Source: Streptomyces venezuelae (GTDB lineage: Bacteria > Actinomycetota > Actinomycetes > Streptomycetales > Streptomycetaceae). Taken from it: a stretch of DNA of 64,000 nt. Location of the stretch: positions 806,001 through 870,000 of the forward strand of contig NZ_CP029189.1 of NCBI RefSeq assembly GCF_008642275.1, in the 5' to 3' direction. The notes under the pieces were generated by a model. It was not told the DNA's origin. It worked only from the letters and a program-made list of their open reading frames with translations, and did not search any database. Positions 59,173-64,000 of the stretch are shown here, one piece after another (the stretch's first letter is position 1; every line of letters starts with the position of its first letter). A program made the position numbers and the translations under genes.

Positions 59173-59497
59173 GACTTTCTCCTACGGGTTCAAGAGGGGT
59201 TGTGTGACGTGCCCGGATTTCCGGGACGCTGCGGTGATGTCGGCGAAGGAAGGGATCCTCGGGGAGGTATTCCGTTTCTTTCGTCTGCCTCGTTCTGTTT
59301 CCGGTGAGGCCCGCACCACAAGTAAGCCCCGGGGGCCATATCCGGGTCATGTTCCGGAAACTCGGGACTTGACACCCTCGTGAACACCGTCTAAAAGCCC
59401 TCTCAGCCGGCAGGCCGGCCGGGCGGCGGCCCGCTACCGGGCGCCCGGCGGGGTCAGGGATTCTCCCGACCTACCGGAGGGGTACGGTCCGATTCAG
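59173..59497. other. intergenic region upstream of the glycine-rich gene
   Basis: 325 bp with no credible gene. The right-hand 100 bp contain GC-rich inverted repeats near the end of the WD40 gene (around 59405-59450, including the palindrome CCGGGCGCCCGG). The left part must hold the promoter of the glycine-rich gene at 58570. Confidence 0.5.
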
Positions 59498-61825
59498 TCA
59501 GCCTGCCGCCGGACGAAGCACGGTGACCTCCGGTCCGAAGGCCACCACGAGCCGTCCGCCCGGAGCGGCTCCGAGCGCGGCCGCCGGGAGCGGCAGTGCG
59601 TACTCGTTCCCCGCCTCCCGCCCCGTGCCGAGGTCCCGGAACCGCACGGCCTGGCCCTGGCCGATGGCCACCACCGGCCGGCCGCCGCTCCCGACGGTGA
59701 CGACCATGGGCCCGTTCGGATCCGTCTGGCCGGTCAGGGGCTCCCCGGTCTCCCGCATCGTGGCCAGGTCCCACAGGCGCACCGTCTTGTCCCGGCTCCT
59801 GCTGACCGCGACGGGCCTGCCGTCGACGAGCGTGGTGGCCACCGTCGTCACCCAGTCGGTGTGGCCGGTGAGGGGTTCGCCGATCTGCCGGCCGGTGGTG
59901 AGGTCCCACAGCCGTACGGTCCTGTCCCAGCTTCCGGTGACAGCGACGGGCCGTCCTGCCACTTCCGCCGTCGCGACGGCGGTCACCCTGCTGGTGTGGC
60001 CGGTGAGCGGTTCGCCGACGGGGCGGCGGGTGGTGAGGTCCCAGATCGCCGCGGTGCGGTCGGCGCCGGCCGTGACCACGACCGGCCGGCCGGCCAGGGT
60101 CGCGCCGGCCAGGGCCAGCACCCGGCCGTGGTGGCTGGTGACGGGCTCGCCGAGGGTTCCCCCGCCCACCGGATCCAGCAGGTGGAGGGTGTCGCCGGAG
60201 CCTGCGGTCACGATCACCGGGCGCCCGTCCACCACCGACGCGACCATGGCGGTCACCTCGCCCTCCAGGCCGGTCACGGGTGCCGTGACCGGCGTGCCGG
60301 TGGCCAGGTCCCAGGTGCGCAGGGTGTGGTCGGCGGCCGCGGTGACGACCACGTGGCGCCCGTCGAGGACGGCAGTGGTGATCGCCGAGACGGTTCCGGT
60401 GTGGCCGGTGCGCTCCGGGCCGTCCCCGTGGGCGTGGCTCAGGTCCCAGGTCCGGAGCGTGTGGTCGGCGCTCGCCGTGACCGCCACGGTGCGCCCGTCC
60501 ACGACGGCGGTGGCCACGTCCCAGACCCGGCCGGTGTGGCCGGTCAGCGGCGGTCCGACGGGCTTTCTGGTGGCCCGGTCCCGTACCACCACCGTGTCGT
60601 CCTGTTCCACGGTGAGCAGGACCGGATCCTCACCGCCGGAAGGGCCGTGCCCGCGTCCGGAGAGCCGTTGCCAGAGGTCCCCGTCCTGCTCCGGGCCGGG
60701 CGGGAAGCCCGGCGCGGTGTCACCCGCGCCGACGGCAGCGATCACCCGCATGCCGTCCGCGCGCTGCCGGACGTCCGCCAGGTCCCAGATCCGCAGGGTC
60801 CCGTCCGCCTCGGCGGTGAGGGCGACGGTACGTCCGTCCAGCACCGCGGTCTCGCGCGCCCGGGACCGTACCAGGGCGCCGTTCTGGCGGGCGAGGGCCA
60901 GCGGGCCGATGAAGCGGGGTTCCTCGCCGTCGAGGCCGACGGCGACGGCGCGTCCGTGCACCACCGTCACGGTCGTCAGGCCGGGCCGGTCCTCGCCCGC
61001 GGACAGAACCGCGGCGGCCGCGGAGGTGCCCACCGGTTCGCCGGTGGCCAGGTCCCACCCTCCCTGCTCCCCCGGGGCGGCCCCCGGGCCGTCCTCCGGG
61101 GCGGTGACGGCGAGCACGCGTCCGTCGAGGGCGGCGGTCCGCACCACCTCCAGCGAACGGGCCAGCTGATCGCCGGTGCCCAGGTCCCACACGCGCACCG
61201 TCCGGTCCGTGTCGGTCTCGTCGACGGTGAGGACGACACGGCGGCCGTCCAGCATCGCGAGTCCGGCCGCCGACGGGAAGGCGGTGACCCGGCGGCCGGT
61301 GAGCAGGTCCCACACGTACAGGGTCCGGTCGGCCCCGAGGGCGAGGAGGACCCGGCGCTCCTCCAGTACGGCGCTCTCCACCAGCCTGACGAACTCGCCG
61401 GCCGCGCGGCCGGTGGCCAGGTCCCACACCAGGACCGCGTCGTCGCCGTGCAGGCTGAAGGCCACGGGCCTGCCGTCGGCGACCGCGGTGGCCACGGACA
61501 GCACCTCGGCCGTCAGCGCGGACACCGGGTCGGTGCGGCCCGTGAGCGGCTCGTGGAGCTGCCCGCCCGTGGCGAGGTCCCAGACCCGCACGGTGTTGTC
61601 ACGGCTGCCCGAGACCGCGACCGGCCTGCCGTCGACGACCGCCGTGGCGACCGCCCGCACCGGGCCGCCGTGGCCGACGAGGGGACGCAGCCGCCGCTGG
61701 TCCGGTGCGGGGCCGTCGGCCCACTGCACGGTCCACCGCGGTTCGTCGAGCGGGACGTTCACGTCGTCGGGCGCACCCGTGGAGGTCTCAGACATGTGCC
61801 CGAGGCTAGACACCGCCTCTGACAT
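59498..61825 (-). CDS. WD40 repeat protein, about 14 blades
   Basis: A 775-residue protein built of WD40 repeats: I count about 14 blade ends of the form DxTVRVWDLxTG. Eleven keep WDL, and the others are decayed (VVVRDRATR, LHLLDPVGG, VRFRDLGTG). Fourteen blades would make two seven-bladed propellers. The recurring GxPLTGHTxxVxAVATxxVxGRPVAVT spacer is typical of actinobacterial WD40 proteins. No kinase, NACHT or other effector domain is attached. ATG 61825 has GAGAAGGG upstream and is preferred to ATG 61795. It is likely a scaffold for protein interactions. A truncated LuxR-type regulator is encoded just upstream on the same strand. Confidence 0.87.
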   Translation of the reverse strand: MSEAVSSLGHMSETSTGAPDDVNVPLDEPRWTVQWADGPAPDQRRLRPLVGHGGPVRAVATAVVDGRPVAVSGSRDNTVRVWDLATGGQLHEPLTGRTDPVSALTAEVLSVATAVADGRPVAFSLHGDDAVLVWDLATGRAAGEFVRLVESAVLEERRVLLALGADRTLYVWDLLTGRRVTAFPSAAGLAMLDGRRVVLTVDETDTDRTVRVWDLGTGDQLARSLEVVRTAALDGRVLAVTAPEDGPGAAPGEQGGWDLATGEPVGTSAAAAVLSAGEDRPGLTTVTVVHGRAVAVGLDGEEPRFIGPLALARQNGALVRSRARETAVLDGRTVALTAEADGTLRIWDLADVRQRADGMRVIAAVGAGDTAPGFPPGPEQDGDLWQRLSGRGHGPSGGEDPVLLTVEQDDTVVVRDRATRKPVGPPLTGHTGRVWDVATAVVDGRTVAVTASADHTLRTWDLSHAHGDGPERTGHTGTVSAITTAVLDGRHVVVTAAADHTLRTWDLATGTPVTAPVTGLEGEVTAMVASVVDGRPVIVTAGSGDTLHLLDPVGGGTLGEPVTSHHGRVLALAGATLAGRPVVVTAGADRTAAIWDLTTRRPVGEPLTGHTSRVTAVATAEVAGRPVAVTGSWDRTVRLWDLTTGRQIGEPLTGHTDWVTTVATTLVDGRPVAVSRSRDKTVRLWDLATMRETGEPLTGQTDPNGPMVVTVGSGGRPVVAIGQGQAVRFRDLGTGREAGNEYALPLPAAALGAAPGGRLVVAFGPEVTVLRPAAG

Positions 61826-61917
61826 CGCCCTTCTCCAGCACAGCGGGCGCCGTCGGCCGGATCGTGCGCGGGGTGCCGCTGTCGGGCGGCGGCCCGTCGG
61901 CCCGGCTTTCCCGACCC

Positions 61918-64000
61918 CTACGCCACCAGGCCTCGGGTGGCGGTGGCGAAGGCCGTCCGGTTCGGATGGCCGGTCTTCTGCAGGAGGCTCGCCACGTGTT
62001 TCTCGACGGTGCGCGGCGAGATGTGCAGGCGGCCGGCGATGTCCTTGTTGCTGATGCGTTCGGCGACCAGCCGGGCCACCTCGAACTCGCGGACGGTGAT
62101 CCCGCAACGGCGCAGGTCCGGCGGCACGCGCTCGGTGCCCGTGCGCCGCTGCCGGACCGGGGCGCCCATCCCGCGCAGCAGCGCCCGGCTGGCTCCGGCG
62201 ACCGCCTGGAGGCCGGCGTCGTGGAAGTACTCCTCCGCCTCGCGCAGCCACTCGACGGGCGTGCCCCAGCCGTCGTCGTACGCCGACTGCGCCACCAGGC
62301 GCAGACACAGCCTGCGTGCCATGGGGAAGGGTTCGGCGGCCTCCAGCGCCTCGCTCGCGGCGGCGGTCGCCTCGTCGGGGCGGCCCTCGCGGCCGAGCAG
62401 CACGGCGTGGGCCAGGCCGGCGAACTGACGGTTCCAGCGGGTGGCTCCGGCGCCGGCGCCGGCGAGCGTGGCCTCGGCGTGGTGGCGCCGGCCCATGCGG
62501 CCGGCCAGTACTCCGAGCAGCAGGATGACGCCGTGTCTGCCGAAGTCGCCCGTCGCGGGGTTCTCCGCGTCGTGGGCGAGGGCCTGCGCGAACTCCTGCC
62601 CGGCGGCCTCGTGCCGTTCCTCCAGCAGCGAGCAGACCGCCCGCGCCAGCCCGTACGACATGGCGCGCAGTCCGGGCGCCGCGTCCAGCAGCGGGGCCAG
62701 TCGCTCCAGTGCCCCGCGCATCTCGGCGCGGCGGCCCTGGTGGGCGTACCGTACGGCCTCGGCCAGCCGCAGCATGGCCAGGGGGCGGCCGAGTCCCAGC
62801 CGGGAGGCATCGGCGGCCGCCTCCCGGATCCGGTCGCGGGCCTCGTCGAACCGTCCGTGCCGGATCCGGTCCAGTGCGAGGACGAAGCCGGTTTCGTGGG
62901 CCAGGGGCAGCAGGCCCGTGCTCAGGGCCTCCTGGCGGGCCGCTTCGAGCCGGGTGGACCGGCCGTCGCGGCTCGCGGCGACGATGGCCAGGTGTACGTC
63001 GGCGGCCGCGCGCGGCACGGGGAGCCGCCGGGCGAGGGCGATGGCGCGCGCCCGCCGGAAGTGGGCCGCGGCCGTGGGCCCGTCCTGTTCCCGGGTCAGT
63101 TGCCCGAGCAGCAGCAGGGCCCGGCAGGCGACCTCGGGCAGGTCGACGCGCTGGGCGGCCCCCAGTGCCCGGTGGGCGTACCGGATGGCGGTGCGCAGCC
63201 GGTCGGGTGCGAGCCGGCTCAGTTCCACCTGCGCGGCGGATAGGTCGACGAGGGCGGCGTACTGGTCGGCCGGGCGGCTTCCGAGCAGTGCGCGGGCGAT
63301 GTCGAGGTGCCACAGGGCTTCGGCGGGGCGGCCCTGCAGGGTGGCGATGTCGCTCAGCCGGGCGTGGAGTCCGGCGCGGCGCTGGGCGGGCAGGCCGGGC
63401 TCACCGCCGTCGCCGCCGAGGGTGTCCAGGAGCGCGGCGGGCGCGGGCAGGCGGTCGAACCGCGCCGAACGGGCGACGGCGTCCAGCAGCCGCTCCAGCA
63501 CGGTGGCGTGCAGTTCGGGCGCGGTGCCCGGTCCGACGAGCCGGTGGGCCCGGGTCAGCAGCTCCACCGTCCGGTCCACCGCGCCCTCGGCGGCCGCCCG
63601 CCCGGCCGCCTCGGCGTACAGGCGGATGGCCTCGGGGGTGTCACCGGCGTGCTCGTGCAGCTGGGCGGCGTGCTCGCACCACGTCCCGGGCAGCCCGGGG
63701 TGGAGGTCGGCGAGGGCGCGCGCCAGCCGCCGTACGTGTCCGGCCCGCTCCCCGGGGCCGAGGTCGGCCAGCAGGGCCTCGGCGGCGAGCGGGTAGCGGA
63801 AGCCGTACCACTGGGCGCCCGGCCCGTCGGGCGTGATCAGGTACGAGGCGACCGCGGCCCGCAGGACCGCCGTCAGCTCGGCGTGGTCACGGCCGAGGGC
63901 GCGCTCCAGTACGGGCAGTGCGAAGCGCCGGCCGAACAGGGCGGCCATGCCGAGGAGTTCCACGCCCAGCGGGCCGAGCCGCCCTGCCCGGCGCCTGACG
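61918..64000 (-). CDS. large LuxR-family transcriptional regulator (partial, N-terminus off right edge)
   Basis: At least 694 residues, open to the window edge with no start, so the N-terminal ATPase part is missing. What remains is a long helical, TPR-like region rich in Ala, Leu and Arg. It begins RRAGRLGPLGVELLGMAALFGRRF, which resembles the winged segment after an AAA ATPase in LAL regulators. It ends in a LuxR/GerE helix-turn-helix: TVREFEVARLVAERISNKDIAGRLHISPRTVEKHVASLLQKTG. LAL regulators activate metabolic or antibiotic clusters. The WD40 gene starts 92 bp downstream. Confidence 0.85.
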   Translation of the reverse strand, partial: VRRRAGRLGPLGVELLGMAALFGRRFALPVLERALGRDHAELTAVLRAAVASYLITPDGPGAQWYGFRYPLAAEALLADLGPGERAGHVRRLARALADLHPGLPGTWCEHAAQLHEHAGDTPEAIRLYAEAAGRAAAEGAVDRTVELLTRAHRLVGPGTAPELHATVLERLLDAVARSARFDRLPAPAALLDTLGGDGGEPGLPAQRRAGLHARLSDIATLQGRPAEALWHLDIARALLGSRPADQYAALVDLSAAQVELSRLAPDRLRTAIRYAHRALGAAQRVDLPEVACRALLLLGQLTREQDGPTAAAHFRRARAIALARRLPVPRAAADVHLAIVAASRDGRSTRLEAARQEALSTGLLPLAHETGFVLALDRIRHGRFDEARDRIREAAADASRLGLGRPLAMLRLAEAVRYAHQGRRAEMRGALERLAPLLDAAPGLRAMSYGLARAVCSLLEERHEAAGQEFAQALAHDAENPATGDFGRHGVILLLGVLAGRMGRRHHAEATLAGAGAGATRWNRQFAGLAHAVLLGREGRPDEATAAASEALEAAEPFPMARRLCLRLVAQSAYDDGWGTPVEWLREAEEYFHDAGLQAVAGASRALLRGMGAPVRQRRTGTERVPPDLRRCGITVREFEVARLVAERISNKDIAGRLHISPRTVEKHVASLLQKTGHPNRTAFATATRGLVA

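Noticed and set aside
58319..59383. Long plus-strand frame encoding a proline-rich protein
   Set aside because: It is the antisense reading of the glycine-rich genes (GGN codons read as proline). The minus-strand frames have signal peptides, ribosome sites and terminators.
59369..59397. TTGACA followed by a TAAAAG-like element on the plus strand
   Set aside because: It resembles a -35/-10 pair, but no plus-strand gene follows; it points into the 3-prime end of the minus-strand WD40 gene. An antisense RNA is possible but unsupported.

Overview
The window is very GC-rich actinomycete DNA, almost certainly from a Streptomyces or close relative. Third codon positions are nearly always G or C and GTG starts are common. 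There are SpoIIE-type phosphatase/anti-sigma switches, DmdR/IdeR-type iron boxes, and a coelichelin-type siderophore cluster in the S. coelicolor gene order. The mix of specialised-metabolite and secreted-protein genes suggests a chromosome arm or accessory region. I saw no rRNA, tRNA, CRISPR array, transposase or phage gene.

Layout. 1-6600: the N-terminus of a membrane protein cut by the window edge, two SpoIIE phosphatases, and two tandem secreted TAP-like peptidases. 6782-14026: a five-gene minus-strand operon for choline/glycine-betaine metabolism (betB, betA, ATPase with CBS-like tail, fused double permease, lipoprotein receptor). A 15-bp palindrome lies just upstream of betB. 14368-17493: a compact class III lanthipeptide locus. 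The precursor ends in two back-to-back SxxSxxC motifs. The synthetase is split into a lyase-kinase protein and a separate zinc-ligand-less cyclase. 17508-19469: three small uncharacterised genes (DUF6745-like and neighbours).

19586-24804: the conserved but functionally unknown STM4015-STM4014-STM4013-STM4012-STM4011 block (LRR-like protein, ATP-grasp protein, alkaline-phosphatase-fold hydrolase, two radical SAM enzymes). As given, the STM4012 gene is broken by one extra C in a C6 run, and STM4011 carries a rare TTA codon. 24887-44840: a coelichelin-type cluster (cchJ, I, H, G, F, E, D, C) under several iron boxes. The three adenylation-domain codes read from the sequence agree with those I recall for CchH. 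The hydroxyornithine and formyl-tailoring genes cchA/cchB are absent from the window. The two flanking ABC half-transporters have complementary defects, as expected of a heterodimer with one catalytic site.

45148-52849: a small CBM48-like protein, an MMPL exporter, and a KS-AT-ACP protein fused to a PLP-dependent alpha-oxoamine synthase. The MMPL and fusion genes look like a minimal pathway for an exported acyl aminoketone. 53042-57016: a PAS-GAF-SpoIIE-HATPase sensor, an orphan LuxR-type HTH protein and a soluble Ser/Thr kinase. 57275-59172: three glycine-rich secreted proteins, each followed by a very strong hairpin. 59498-64000: a protein with about 14 WD40 repeats and the C-terminal part of a large LuxR-family regulator that runs off the right edge.
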